DNA of 23,899 nucleotides. Source: an uncultured Bacilli bacterium. Its GTDB lineage: Bacteria; Bacillota_I; Bacilli_A; RF39; UBA660. Each line of letters begins with the position of its first letter. The first letter of the stretch is position 1. The position numbers were made by a program, and so were the translations under genes. This document shows positions 1-7,448 of the stretch, one piece after another. The notes below the pieces were generated by a model that saw only the letters and a list, made by a program, of their open reading frames with translations, had not been told where the DNA came from and did no database searches. The stretch is taken from NCBI GenBank assembly GCA_944329545.1, contig CALVIK010000059.1, forward strand, positions 1 through 23,899, read 5' to 3'.

Positions 1-475
1 CATCTTTTTTGTCTTTACTGTCTTCAATTAAATAAGTAACTGGCGCTAAAACCCCCATCGCGCCAACATAAGCAATAGGTTTATCATTAATCGCAATAAT
101 TTCTCTATCTTCCACAGATCCATTTAATAATTTTTGAGTTGCTTTAATAGCATTATATCTAGGTAAATAAGTATTAGGTCCCATGTCATTAGTTGTTCCA
201 CTAGGTATATGTCCGTATAAAGCCTTTTGCTCAGAAGATAAATGATGAAATGCGGTATAGGCACTACTAACAGTTCCATCACCACCCATTGTTAAAAGCA
301 CATTAAATTGTTCATTTAAAGCTTCGATATTGTTATATAAAAAATCTTTATCTGTGCTTTCTACGGGAATAGGAATAAAGCCTTCACTTTTAATAGTATC
401 TAAAATTTCATAAAATAACTTTCTTTTAAACCCTGAAGCTTTAGGATTATAAACTAAAGCACATTTTTTTTGCAT
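1..475 (-). CDS. Diacylglycerol kinase family protein, partial (C-terminus beyond window)
   Basis: The gene reads leftward from ATG at 475 and runs off the window edge, so only the N-terminal 158 residues are present. The family phosphorylates lipids such as diacylglycerol, or related sphingosine-type substrates, at the inner face of the membrane. Visible family marks are the N-terminal VYNPKASG stretch (residues 8-15), the nucleotide-binding motif MGGDGT about residue 63 and the following SGTTND motif about residue 92. A good AGGAG ribosome site lies just upstream of the ATG. It is divergent from the HAD-like gene at 575 and the two share a 99-base promoter region. Substrate cannot be decided from this part. 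Confidence 0.9.
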   Translation of the reverse strand, partial: MQKKCALVYNPKASGFKRKLFYEILDTIKSEGFIPIPVESTDKDFLYNNIEALNEQFNVLLTMGGDGTVSSAYTAFHHLSSEQKALYGHIPSGTTNDMGPNTYLPRYNAIKATQKLLNGSVEDREIIAINDKPIAYVGAMGVLAPVTYLIEDSKDKKD

Positions 476-508
476 AATATCTCCTTCTTTTCCAAAAAAT
501 TCTTCTAT

Positions 509-537
509 ATTATACTAGTTTTGTAACGAAAAAACAA
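509..537 (-). promoter_or_regulatory. Promoter of the diacylglycerol-kinase-like gene
   Basis: On the minus strand a TTGTTT -35 (537-532) and a perfect TATAAT -10 (514-509) are separated by 17 bases, about 34 bases before the ATG. It overlaps the plus-strand promoter region, so the two divergent genes may affect one another's transcription. Confidence 0.65.
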
Positions 538-544
538 TGTTTTA

Positions 545-553
545 TGGTATAAT
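545..553 (+). promoter_or_regulatory. Extended -10 promoter for the HAD-like gene
   Basis: TGGTATAAT is a perfect extended -10. No good -35 stands at 17 bases (the nearest, TTGTAA at 521-526, is 21 bases away), which extended -10 promoters tolerate. The ribosome site AGGAGGG (564-570) follows. Confidence 0.6.
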
Positions 554-574
554 TATAAAAAGTAGGAGGGTAAA

Positions 575-1069
575 ATGCAAAAACTATATATTGATTTTGA
601 TGGTGTTATTGTAAATACTATCGATATTACCTATCAAATAGCTACCGAAAATGGGGTAAAAAAAGACTATACGAGTTACTTACATTTTTTTCAAAATTTA
701 AATTGGGATGAAGTTTTAAATAGATGTTTGCCTGTTAATAATAGTTTCGAAGAAATAAAAAAAATTATAAATAGTCAAAAATACGAAGTTGCTATTTTAA
801 CGCATGTAACATCAATTCATGAAGCTGAAGCTAAGATAAAACTAGTTAATAAACTTTTTCCAGGATTAAACATTATTACAGTACCTAAATCAATTTCAAA
901 AGCTAAAGTAGTAAACCCGCAAAAGGCTATTTTAATTGATGATTATGTTCCAAATTTGAATGAATGGGCTTTAGCTGGAGGCATTAGCGTGCGCTTTGAT
1001 TTAGATTTGGATGGTAAAGGACATCCAGTTATTGATAAATTAAGTGAAGTTTTAGAAATTATTCATTAA
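575..1069 (+). CDS. HAD-like phosphatase, 5'-nucleotidase type
   Basis: A 164-residue soluble protein with haloacid dehalogenase marks: motif I DFDGV at residues 7-11 (nucleophile Asp7, acid/base Asp9), a motif II-like LTHVTS at 75-80, a lysine-bearing linker near 106-112 and motif III LIDDY at 120-124. The pattern and length resemble the small 5'(3')-deoxyribonucleotidase-like branch, which removes phosphate from nucleotides, but the substrate is not shown by the sequence. ATG 575 is chosen because AGGAGGG stands five bases upstream. It has its own promoter and the next gene also has one, so it is probably transcribed alone. The cap region is short. Confidence 0.75.
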   Translation: MQKLYIDFDGVIVNTIDITYQIATENGVKKDYTSYLHFFQNLNWDEVLNRCLPVNNSFEEIKKIINSQKYEVAILTHVTSIHEAEAKIKLVNKLFPGLNIITVPKSISKAKVVNPQKAILIDDYVPNLNEWALAGGISVRFDLDLDGKGHPVIDKLSEVLEIIH

Positions 1070-1072
1070 AAG

Positions 1073-1101
1073 TTTTCATTTTTCATTAAAATTGATATAA
1101 T
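1073..1101 (+). promoter_or_regulatory. Promoter of rnhB
   Basis: TTTTCA (1073-1078), 17-base spacer, then TATAAT (1096-1101) preceded by TGA, giving an extended -10. It lies in the 52-base gap before rnhB. Confidence 0.6.
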
Positions 1102-1121
1102 AAGTTTAAGGTAGTGATAAA

Positions 1122-1742
1122 ATGGACTTGTGGCATTATGAAAAAGAACTTTTTAAAGAAGGATATCATAACATTATCGGGACAGATGAAGCTGGCCGAG
1201 GACCTTTATATGGGCCGGTGGTCGCGGGAGCCGTTATTTTACCTAAAGATTTTAAGTTAGAAGGGCTTACTGATTCTAAAAAATTATCCGAGAAAAAAAG
1301 AAATCTTTTTTATGATTATATTACCAAAAATACAATATGGGCAGTCGGCATTGTTTCCGCAAAAGAAATTGACGAAATTAATATATATGAAGCTAGTAAA
1401 AAAGCTATGACTATTGCTATTAATAAAATAAGGAAAAAAATAAATGCCGATTATGTTTTGACTGATGCCATGAAACTTGATTTAGATATTCCCGTAAAAC
1501 CACTTATAAAAGGGGATGCCAAAAGTATTACTATTGCCGCCGCTAGTGTGATAGCTAAAGTGACTAGAGATAAAATGATGTATGAACTTGATGAAAAATA
1601 TCCGGAATATGGTTTTAAAAATCATAAAGGTTATCCTACTAAAAAACATTTAGAAGCTTTAAATAAATATGGACTTATTGAAGGATATCGTTTAACTTAT
1701 GGTCCGGTTAAAAAAATAAAGGAGGCCGAATATGCTAAATAA
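1122..1742 (+). CDS. rnhB: Ribonuclease HII
   Basis: RNase HII cuts the RNA strand of RNA-DNA hybrids and starts removal of single ribonucleotides left in DNA. The 206-residue length is usual. The N-terminal motif GTDEAGRGPLYGPVVAGA (residues 20-37) carries catalytic Asp22 and Glu23; further acidic candidates are Asp115 (LTDAM) and Asp132 (KGDAKS), followed by the conserved AAASVIAKVTRD block and the C-terminal NHKGYPTKKH segment (residues 167-176). The ribosome site is weak (GGTAGTGAT), but the extended -10 promoter upstream and the family N-terminus support ATG 1122. Its last codons overlap the next gene by 11 bases and contain that gene's AAGGAGG ribosome site, which suggests coupled translation. 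Confidence 0.97.
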   Translation: MDLWHYEKELFKEGYHNIIGTDEAGRGPLYGPVVAGAVILPKDFKLEGLTDSKKLSEKKRNLFYDYITKNTIWAVGIVSAKEIDEINIYEASKKAMTIAINKIRKKINADYVLTDAMKLDLDIPVKPLIKGDAKSITIAAASVIAKVTRDKMMYELDEKYPEYGFKNHKGYPTKKHLEALNKYGLIEGYRLTYGPVKKIKEAEYAK

Positions 1743-1980
1743 TTTTCCAAATAAAGATATGGCTAGTAAAATGCCAAATAGAAATCTTTTAAACAATATG
1801 AATAATATGCGTGGTTTTAATAAAACACCAGGACAACTTGGAGAACAAATTTTTAATCAAACACATCAACCCATAAAATTTCACGATCCAAACGAAGAAC
1901 TTAAAAGCTATTATGAACGCAATGTTAAAGATTCAAGTAAAGAACTAAAAGAAATGAAAAGATTTAAAGGATTTAATTAG
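1732..1980 (+). CDS. Small uncharacterised protein, 82 aa
   Basis: I do not recognise a family. The protein is hydrophilic, rich in Asn, Met and Lys, with no signal peptide, membrane segment or cysteine. The N-terminal half is Asn/Met-rich and probably flexible; the last 30 residues (DPNEELKSYYERNVKD and onward) look helical and charged. The start lies inside the end of rnhB, with AAGGAGG seven bases upstream inside rnhB, so translation is likely coupled. It is followed after nine bases by the membrane/zinc-ribbon gene, making a three-gene operon. The strong ribosome site and tight packing argue that it is a real gene. Confidence 0.7.
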   Translation: MLNNFPNKDMASKMPNRNLLNNMNNMRGFNKTPGQLGEQIFNQTHQPIKFHDPNEELKSYYERNVKDSSKELKEMKRFKGFN

Positions 1981-1989
1981 GAGGTTACT

Positions 1990-2829
1990 ATGTTTGAAGG
2001 AACTGGCAAATACTTTTTAATAATTTTTTTAATAATTTTAGTTGTTTATATGACTAAAAAAATATGTCTATATTTTTTATTTAAAAGATCTAAAATTGCT
2101 CCATATAAAGCTTTAATACCAATTTATGCTACTTATACTTTGGTAGATATGCTAAATATGAAAAAAAGTATCTTTTATTTGTGTTTAATTCCAGTAATAA
2201 ATATATTTTTCTATTATCAAATTCATAAAGAGCTTTTAGTAGCATTTGGTCAAGATAAAGAAGAAGCTATTTGGTATACTTTAATACCAATGTATAAATT
2301 TCCTGAGCTTGTTTTTAAAAAACCGCATTTTATTTTAGATGAATATGATTTAACTAATGAATTTATTACAAGTCAAAAAGCTTTATTTGAAAAACCTCAA
2401 GAAGAGTTGCCTGATAAAATTGATTTAGTAAATTTAGCGGATAAAGTAGATGAATATCATGCTGAAAATGCTCCTAGAAATCAGATAAATGTTGAAAATA
2501 CTAGTACGGTTGTTGAACCAACAAAATATGAACAAATGCCGAGTACTAATATTTGGAATAGTTCTAATCAAAATGAACCAATAAGTAACACTCAAAACAA
2601 AGAAGAAACTTCTCAAAGCTCGAGTATTGGAACTTCTGTTTTTACTAATCAAAGTTTAGAACCTGATAAAAGACAAGAAAAAGAATATGTCGCTAAGAAA
2701 GAAGAAAAACAAGAGGCAAATCCCATAAATCCTTATAATGATGGAAGACCACAAATGTGTCCTAATTGTGGTGCTAAACTTTCTCCTGGCGCGCAAGTTT
2801 GTTTCTTATGTGGTACAAAATTAAAATAA
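1990..2829 (+). CDS. Membrane protein with C-terminal zinc ribbon
   Basis: A 279-residue protein in three parts. The N-terminus has hydrophobic segments at about 8-31 and 59-77, with a proline/tyrosine-rich IPIYATYT block between them and a second LIPMYKFPELVF block about 98-109; this looks like the DUF5684 type of small membrane domain. Residues about 115-250 are low-complexity and acidic (Gln, Asn, Ser, Glu), probably disordered. The C-terminus is a zinc ribbon with two CxxC pairs (Cys257/260 and Cys271/274). Function is unknown; the ribbon would sit in the cytoplasm and might bind nucleic acid or protein. AGGAGG stands just before the start and the gene follows the 82-aa gene after nine bases. 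Confidence 0.75.
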   Translation: MFEGTGKYFLIIFLIILVVYMTKKICLYFLFKRSKIAPYKALIPIYATYTLVDMLNMKKSIFYLCLIPVINIFFYYQIHKELLVAFGQDKEEAIWYTLIPMYKFPELVFKKPHFILDEYDLTNEFITSQKALFEKPQEELPDKIDLVNLADKVDEYHAENAPRNQINVENTSTVVEPTKYEQMPSTNIWNSSNQNEPISNTQNKEETSQSSSIGTSVFTNQSLEPDKRQEKEYVAKKEEKQEANPINPYNDGRPQMCPNCGAKLSPGAQVCFLCGTKLK

Positions 2830-2842
2830 CATGGTCAAAAAC

Positions 2843-2865
2843 AATGTTATTTTTTTTATAACATT
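2843..2865 (+). terminator. Perfect 8-bp hairpin after the zinc-ribbon gene, possible weak terminator
   Basis: AATGTTAT (2843-2850) and ATAACATT (2858-2865) form a perfect inverted repeat around a loop of seven T. It sits between the stop codon at 2829 and the next promoter. The stem is AT-rich and no T-run follows on either strand, so termination is uncertain; it could also be an operator-like palindrome next to the dinB promoter. Confidence 0.35.
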
Positions 2866-2892
2866 TAAAAAAGTAAATGTTCGTGATACAAT
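2864..2892 (+). promoter_or_regulatory. Promoter of the Y-family polymerase gene
   Basis: TGATACAAT (2884-2892) is an extended -10 with one mismatch; a weak TTTAAA -35 lies at 2864-2869 with a 17-base spacer and overlaps the hairpin at 2843-2865. It stands 16 bases before ATG 2909. This placement supports the downstream start over an in-frame upstream ATG at 2831. Confidence 0.5.
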
Positions 2893-2908
2893 AGTATTAG
2901 GTGATACT

Positions 2909-4117
2909 ATGGCAAAAATAATCATGCATATTGATGTAAATAACGCTTTTTTATCATGGCTGGCAGTTTTACTATTAAAAGAAGGCTATAAAACTGATAT
3001 TAGGGATACTTATGCCGTTATTGGTGGTGACGAAAAAGCTAGGCATGGTATAGTTTTAGCTAAATCTACTCCTGCTAAACAAAAAGGCGTAGTAACGGCT
3101 GAACCCCTTTATTCAGCGCGTAGGAAATGTCCTAGTTTAAAAGTATATCCACCAAATTATAGTTGGTATAAAAAAATGAGTGATAGTATGTTTACTTTAA
3201 TTAGTAAGTATACTCCAGATATTGAGAAAATGAGTATTGATGAGTGCTTTATCGATTATACGCCGGTAAAACATTTATATGGTGATGAAATAAAATTCGC
3301 CTATAAATTAAAAAATGAAATAAAGGAAAAACTTGGTTTTACAGTTAATATTGGAATAGCTAATAACAAAATATGTGCGAAAATGGCATCTGATTTATCA
3401 AAACCTGATAAAGTTCATACAATATTTATGAATGAAGTTGAAGAAAAAATGTGGCCACTAGCTATTAGTGATTTATTTGGTATAGGTAAAAAAACAAGTA
3501 TTAAATTACAAAATTTAGGTATTAAAACAATTGGTGATTTAGCGCTTTATAAGGAAGATGAGTTATATAAATATTTTAAAAACATGGCTCATGATATGAT
3601 TTTATCTGCTAAAGGAATAAGCTCCGATATTGTAAATAGTGAAATATCCGCTCCTAAGGGTATTGGTAATGAAACTACTTTAAATCATAATATTTATCAT
3701 AAAGAAGAACTTTATTCTTATTTACTGGCTTTAGCTGAAAATGTAACTTTAAGATTAAGAAGACAAAACAAATATGCTTATGTTGTTGTCGTGACTTTAA
3801 AAGATAAATATTTTAAAAGGACGACGCACCAAAAAAAGCTTATTAACGCCACTAATTTAGCCGAAGAAGTATTTAATATTAGTAAAGAGATATTAAAAGA
3901 AATGGATACAAGTTATGGTGTGCGTTTAATTGGCATTCGGTTAGATAATTTAGTAGATAACTCTAATCATCAAGTATCTTTATTTGAAAACATTAATATG
4001 CGTGATGATAATAAAGAATTAGAAAAAACTGTAGATAAATTAAAAGAAAAATATGGCCTAAAAGTAATTGAAAAAGCTGCCCTAACGGATGTTAAAGTCC
4101 CTAAAAAATATTTGTGA
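2909..4117 (+). CDS. dinB: Y-family DNA polymerase (Pol IV/UmuC-like)
   Basis: A 402-residue translesion polymerase that copies past damaged bases at low fidelity. The start MAKIIMHIDVNNAF gives the family N-terminus with metal-binding Asp9. The palm motif MSIDECFID (108-116) supplies Asp111 and Glu112. Residues about 180-210 form the helix-hairpin-helix region (FGIGKKTSIKLQNLGI), and the little-finger domain follows. QVSLF at 354-358 is a sliding-clamp binding motif, so it probably acts at the replication fork through DnaN. An in-frame ATG at 2831 would add 26 unrelated residues and cross the promoter, so ATG 2909 is chosen. The 40-residue tail after the clamp motif is somewhat longer than in classic Pol IV; a UmuC/UvrX-like assignment is the alternative. 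Confidence 0.88.
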   Translation: MAKIIMHIDVNNAFLSWLAVLLLKEGYKTDIRDTYAVIGGDEKARHGIVLAKSTPAKQKGVVTAEPLYSARRKCPSLKVYPPNYSWYKKMSDSMFTLISKYTPDIEKMSIDECFIDYTPVKHLYGDEIKFAYKLKNEIKEKLGFTVNIGIANNKICAKMASDLSKPDKVHTIFMNEVEEKMWPLAISDLFGIGKKTSIKLQNLGIKTIGDLALYKEDELYKYFKNMAHDMILSAKGISSDIVNSEISAPKGIGNETTLNHNIYHKEELYSYLLALAENVTLRLRRQNKYAYVVVVTLKDKYFKRTTHQKKLINATNLAEEVFNISKEILKEMDTSYGVRLIGIRLDNLVDNSNHQVSLFENINMRDDNKELEKTVDKLKEKYGLKVIEKAALTDVKVPKKYL

Positions 4118-4118
4118 A

Positions 4119-4147
4119 TTTGCATTTTTAGTTAAAACTGCTATAAT
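4119..4147 (+). promoter_or_regulatory. Promoter of the YqeG-like gene
   Basis: TTTGCA (4119-4124), 17-base spacer, TATAAT (4142-4147) preceded by TGC (extended -10). It starts two bases after the polymerase stop codon and points to GTG 4167 as the translation start. Confidence 0.65.
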
Positions 4148-4166
4148 TGTTTTAGGGGGAATTTTT

Positions 4167-4724
4167 GTGATTAAAGATTTTAAACTTTTACTACCATCAT
4201 CTTATGTTCCTAGTGTTTTTGATATTAGATACGCTAAATTATATCAAAATGGTATAAGGTATGCGGTATTTGATGTCGATAGGACAATTTTACCATTTGA
4301 TAATATTGATGTTAGTAAAAAAGAAATAGAACTATTTGATTATATAAAAAACGAAGTTGGGATAAAACCTTGTTTGTGTTCAACAGGTAGTGAAAAAAGA
4401 GTAGCTCCAGTGGGTTATATGTTAGATATCCCTTATAAAGCACGCATTTTTAAACCAACCGCGCCTTTTGAAATTGTCCAAAGCGTTTTAAGTAAAGATT
4501 GTACTCCTTATAACACAATATATGTTGGGGATTCATTTTACTTAGATATGCTATTTGCGAGCAGATTTGATTTATATAAAATATTAGTTGATCCAATTGA
4601 AGATGGCTTTAATTTTAAAGCAAAAGTTTTAGATGTTTTAGATTTAGCAATTTCTTATCCTTTAAAAAAACAAGGATTTGCATATAAAAAAAGTTATTAC
4701 TATGGTAATAAAGAAAATCACTGA
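4167..4724 (+). CDS. yqeG: YqeG family HAD-type phosphatase
   Basis: A 185-residue HAD-IIIA protein. The N-terminal LLPSSYVPSVFDI (residues 8-20) is the characteristic YqeG lead-in, followed by motif I FDVDRT (35-40; Asp36 and Asp38), a motif II-like CSTGS near 69-73, and motif III VGDSFYLDM. Members are putative phosphatases with poorly known substrates, often beside replication or ribosome-assembly genes. The start is taken as GTG 4167, with AGGGGGA six bases upstream and a promoter at 4119-4147; an in-frame ATG at 4089 would lie inside the polymerase gene and upstream of that promoter. The stop codon TGA is part of a terminator stem. Confidence 0.82.
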   Translation: MIKDFKLLLPSSYVPSVFDIRYAKLYQNGIRYAVFDVDRTILPFDNIDVSKKEIELFDYIKNEVGIKPCLCSTGSEKRVAPVGYMLDIPYKARIFKPTAPFEIVQSVLSKDCTPYNTIYVGDSFYLDMLFASRFDLYKILVDPIEDGFNFKAKVLDVLDLAISYPLKKQGFAYKKSYYYGNKENH

Positions 4725-4740
4725 AATCAGTGCTTTTTTT
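4719..4740 (+). terminator. Intrinsic terminator after yqeG
   Basis: CACTG (4719-4723) and CAGTG (4728-4732) close a four-base AAAT loop, extended by A:T pairs, followed by C and seven T. The yqeG stop codon (4722-4724) lies in the hairpin. Confidence 0.8.
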
Positions 4741-4771
4741 ATAGAAAACAATATGAATAAAGTATTAAATA

Positions 4772-4780
4772 TGGTATAAT
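4772..4780 (+). promoter_or_regulatory. Extended -10 promoter of tex
   Basis: TGGTATAAT, a perfect extended -10, stands 32 bases before ATG 4813. No convincing -35 at 16-18 bases. Confidence 0.55.
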
Positions 4781-4812
4781 TTTTATATCAAAATTATCAT
4801 GGAGGGTACAAA

Positions 4813-6960
4813 ATGAATGCAGAAATTATTAATAATATAAGTAAGGAATTACAAGTAAAAAATACGCAAGTAGAAAAAACTTTAAAATTATTAAAAGAAG
4901 GAAACACTATTCCTTTTATTGCTAGATATCGTAAAGATGTCACAGGCAATTTAGATGAAGAAATAATTCGTAAAATTAATGAATTTTATATGTATGAAGT
5001 TAATTTACTTAAACGCAAAGAGGATGTTATTAGATTAATCGCGGAAAAAGATTTATTAACACCGGAATTAGAGGCGCAAATAATGAAAGCTAGTAAACTT
5101 GTTGAAGTAGAGGACTTATATCGTCCATTTAAAGAAAAGAAAAAAACAAAGGCAACAGAAGCTATAAAAAACGGCTTAGAACCTTTAGCTAAACAATTAA
5201 TGACTTATACATCTAAAAAGTTAGAAGATTTAGTAAAACCTTATTTAAATGATAAAGTAAAAACTAAAGAAGATGCTTTAATGGGGGCTAGTTATATTAT
5301 AGCTGAGTGGATAAGCGACAATGCTTATTATCGTAAATGGATTCGTAATTTTACTTACAATACCGGTATTATTGTCACCAAAGTAAAAAAAGATGCCCCT
5401 GACGAGAAAAAAATATATGAAATGTATTATGATTTTGCAGAAAAAGTTAAATATGCTAAAGGATATAGAATTTTAGCTATTAATAGAGCAGAGAAAGAAA
5501 AAGTTATTTCTGTTAACATTACAGTGGATAAAGATAAAATATTTAATCATTTAGAAGAAAAAATAATCAAAAAAGCTGGACCTTACAATTATATAATTAA
5601 AGATTCCATAAAAGACAGTTACAAAAGACTTATTTCTCCTTCAATTGAAAGAGAAATAAGAAGTGAACTTACGGAAAAGGCCTCAGCTGAAGCCATTAAA
5701 GATTTTGGTATTAATTTAGAAAATTTACTTATGCAACCGCCAATGAAAGACAATGTTGTTTTAGGTTTTGATCCGGGGTATGTTAATGGTTGCAAACTTG
5801 CTGTTATCGATAAAAACGGAAAATTTTTAACATCCTTAATAATTAAACCTTTTGCCAGTAAAGAAGTGGCTCCTTATAAAGAAAAAGTGGCAGATTTAAT
5901 TAAAAAATATAATATTAATATTATTGCTATCGGTAATGGAACGGCTTCAAGAGAAAGCGAAAAATTTTGTGCCGAATTGATTAAAGAATACAATTTAAAT
6001 TGTAAATATGTTATTGTTTCCGAAGCCGGAGCTTCTATATATTCTACAGAAAAAGTTGCCATTGATGAATTTCCTGATTTATCACCCAACGAAAGAAGTG
6101 CTGTTAGCATTGGTAGAAGACTGCAAGATCCACTTTCTGAACTTGTAAAAATACCACCGGCTGGAATGGGTGTTGGTTCTTATCAGCATGATGTTCCGGC
6201 AAAAGATTTAAATGATTCTTTGACTTTTGTCGTTACTAAAGCTGTTAATAGTGTTGGTGTTAATGTTAATACAGCCTCAGCCTCTCTTTTAAAGTATGTT
6301 TCTGGTTTAACCAAAAAAAGTATTGATAAAATAATTAAATATCGTGAAACAAAAGGTAAAATTAATTCTCGTGACGAAATTAAAAAAGCCAAAATTTTAA
6401 GTGATAAAACATATGAACAAGCTATTGGTTTTCTTAGAATACCACTTGCGGAAAATGTTTTAGACCAAACCGCTATTCATCCAGAAAGTTATGATCTTAC
6501 TTTGAGGTTTTTGCAGATTATTGGTATGGATTTATCTAAAGTAGGTACTGCTGAAATGATGGATAAATTAAATAGCATTAAAGCTATAGATTATATTGAT
6601 ATTTTAAATACTGATATTTATACTTTAGAAGATGTTATTAATTCTTTAAAAAAACCGAGCCGTGATCCGCGAGATGAAATGCCACAACCTATTTTAAAAA
6701 GTGATGTTTTAGACATTAAAGATTTAAATATCGGTATGAAATTACAAGGAACGGTTCGTAACGTTGTCCCTTTCGGCGCTTTTATTGATATTGGGCTTCA
6801 TAACGATGGACTAGCGCATATATCTAAACTTACTAATAAATTTATTAAACATCCTTCTGAAGTAGTTAATGTTGGTGATATTGTCGATTGTTATGTTGAT
6901 GAAATTTTTCTTGATAAAAATAAAGTTTCCTTATCTTTGTTAAAACCGGAGGTCAAATGA
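4813..6960 (+). CDS. tex: Tex family RNA-binding protein
   Basis: A 715-residue, full-length Tex protein, a cytoplasmic nucleic-acid binding factor linked to transcription. Order of domains: an N-terminal helical region opening with the family pattern VEKTLKLLKEGNTIPFIARY, a YqgF/RuvC-like domain beginning about residue 316 (VLGFDPGYVNG), helix-hairpin-helix segments about 478-555 (VNVNTASASLLKYVSGL and after) and a C-terminal S1 RNA-binding domain about 640-711 (GTVRNVVPFGAFIDIG). GGAGG lies six bases before the start. The stop overlaps the start of the lipoprotein gene as ATGA, so the two genes form one operon. Nothing looks truncated. Confidence 0.97.
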   Translation: MNAEIINNISKELQVKNTQVEKTLKLLKEGNTIPFIARYRKDVTGNLDEEIIRKINEFYMYEVNLLKRKEDVIRLIAEKDLLTPELEAQIMKASKLVEVEDLYRPFKEKKKTKATEAIKNGLEPLAKQLMTYTSKKLEDLVKPYLNDKVKTKEDALMGASYIIAEWISDNAYYRKWIRNFTYNTGIIVTKVKKDAPDEKKIYEMYYDFAEKVKYAKGYRILAINRAEKEKVISVNITVDKDKIFNHLEEKIIKKAGPYNYIIKDSIKDSYKRLISPSIEREIRSELTEKASAEAIKDFGINLENLLMQPPMKDNVVLGFDPGYVNGCKLAVIDKNGKFLTSLIIKPFASKEVAPYKEKVADLIKKYNINIIAIGNGTASRESEKFCAELIKEYNLNCKYVIVSEAGASIYSTEKVAIDEFPDLSPNERSAVSIGRRLQDPLSELVKIPPAGMGVGSYQHDVPAKDLNDSLTFVVTKAVNSVGVNVNTASASLLKYVSGLTKKSIDKIIKYRETKGKINSRDEIKKAKILSDKTYEQAIGFLRIPLAENVLDQTAIHPESYDLTLRFLQIIGMDLSKVGTAEMMDKLNSIKAIDYIDILNTDIYTLEDVINSLKKPSRDPRDEMPQPILKSDVLDIKDLNIGMKLQGTVRNVVPFGAFIDIGLHNDGLAHISKLTNKFIKHPSEVVNVGDIVDCYVDEIFLDKNKVSLSLLKPEVK

Positions 6961-7373
6961 AAAAAGTAATTATTTTATTTAGTTTATTATTTTTGTTAAC
7001 AGCTTGTGACAGTACAGAAACTTTTACAAAAAAATGCGTTCAAAAGATGAATACCGAAACTATTGATAATACTAAAAATATAACATTTATTTATAATAAC
7101 AAAGATGAAGTTTTAAAAGTAATTGTTAAAGATAAATATAAAGGAAACAGTCAAAATATAAAATTGATTAAAGAAAGTGCTTCTACCTATAATAATACTT
7201 TAGTTAAAAACAAGGAAATTAAAGTGCAAATATTGAAAGATGAAAAAAATCAATATATTTTAAAATATAATTTTAATGTTTTAAAAATGTCAAAAGAAGA
7301 CTTAGATAGTTTAAATTTAAAAAAAGATTGGTTAAAATTAAATAGACAGATAGAAAAAAGTACTTTAGAATGA
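6957..7373 (+). CDS. Small lipoprotein, YehR/DUF1307-like
   Basis: A 138-residue predicted lipoprotein. The N-terminus MKKVIILFSLLFLLTAC carries a lipobox LTAC with Cys17 as lipidation site, so the mature protein is anchored on the outer face of the membrane. The rest is a lysine-rich domain with beta-like segments (ITFIYNNKDEVLKVIVKDKY). General shape and length recall YehR/DUF1307 lipoproteins, but this is a weak resemblance. The start ATG overlaps the tex stop by four bases with GGAGG upstream inside tex, indicating coupled translation; a hairpin follows the stop. Confidence 0.72.
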   Translation: MKKVIILFSLLFLLTACDSTETFTKKCVQKMNTETIDNTKNITFIYNNKDEVLKVIVKDKYKGNSQNIKLIKESASTYNNTLVKNKEIKVQILKDEKNQYILKYNFNVLKMSKEDLDSLNLKKDWLKLNRQIEKSTLE

Positions 7374-7380
7374 GATAAAT

Positions 7381-7403
7381 AGACAAAAAGTCTTTTTTTT
7401 TTT
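7381..7403 (+). terminator. Short-stem terminator after the lipoprotein gene
   Basis: AGAC (7381-7384), loop AAAAA, GTCT (7390-7393) and an eleven-base T-run. The stem is only four GC-containing pairs plus possible A:T extension, but the T-run and position between genes support termination of the tex operon. Confidence 0.6.
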
Positions 7404-7414
7404 AATAAATAGGT

Positions 7415-7420
7415 TATAAT
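7415..7420 (+). promoter_or_regulatory. Putative -10 for the first gene of the Tad region
   Basis: TATAAT stands 28 bases before ATG 7449 and just after the terminator T-run. It has no TG extension and no clear -35, so it is the weakest of the promoter calls here. Confidence 0.4.
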
Positions 7421-7448
7421 GTAAATAATAAGAAAGGGAGCTGGCAAA

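Noticed and set aside
2831..2908. In-frame upstream start extending the Y-family polymerase by 26 residues
   Set aside because: The extension matches no family N-terminus, lacks a ribosome site and spans the promoter; ATG 2909 gives the standard N-terminus.
4089..4166. Upstream start for the YqeG-like gene inside the polymerase gene
   Set aside because: It would lie before the promoter at 4119-4147, has no ribosome site and adds residues unlike YqeG.
5874..6392. Minus-strand open frames inside tex
   Set aside because: They lie opposite a full-length conserved gene, have no ribosome site and encode hydrophobic mirror sequence typical of antisense frames.
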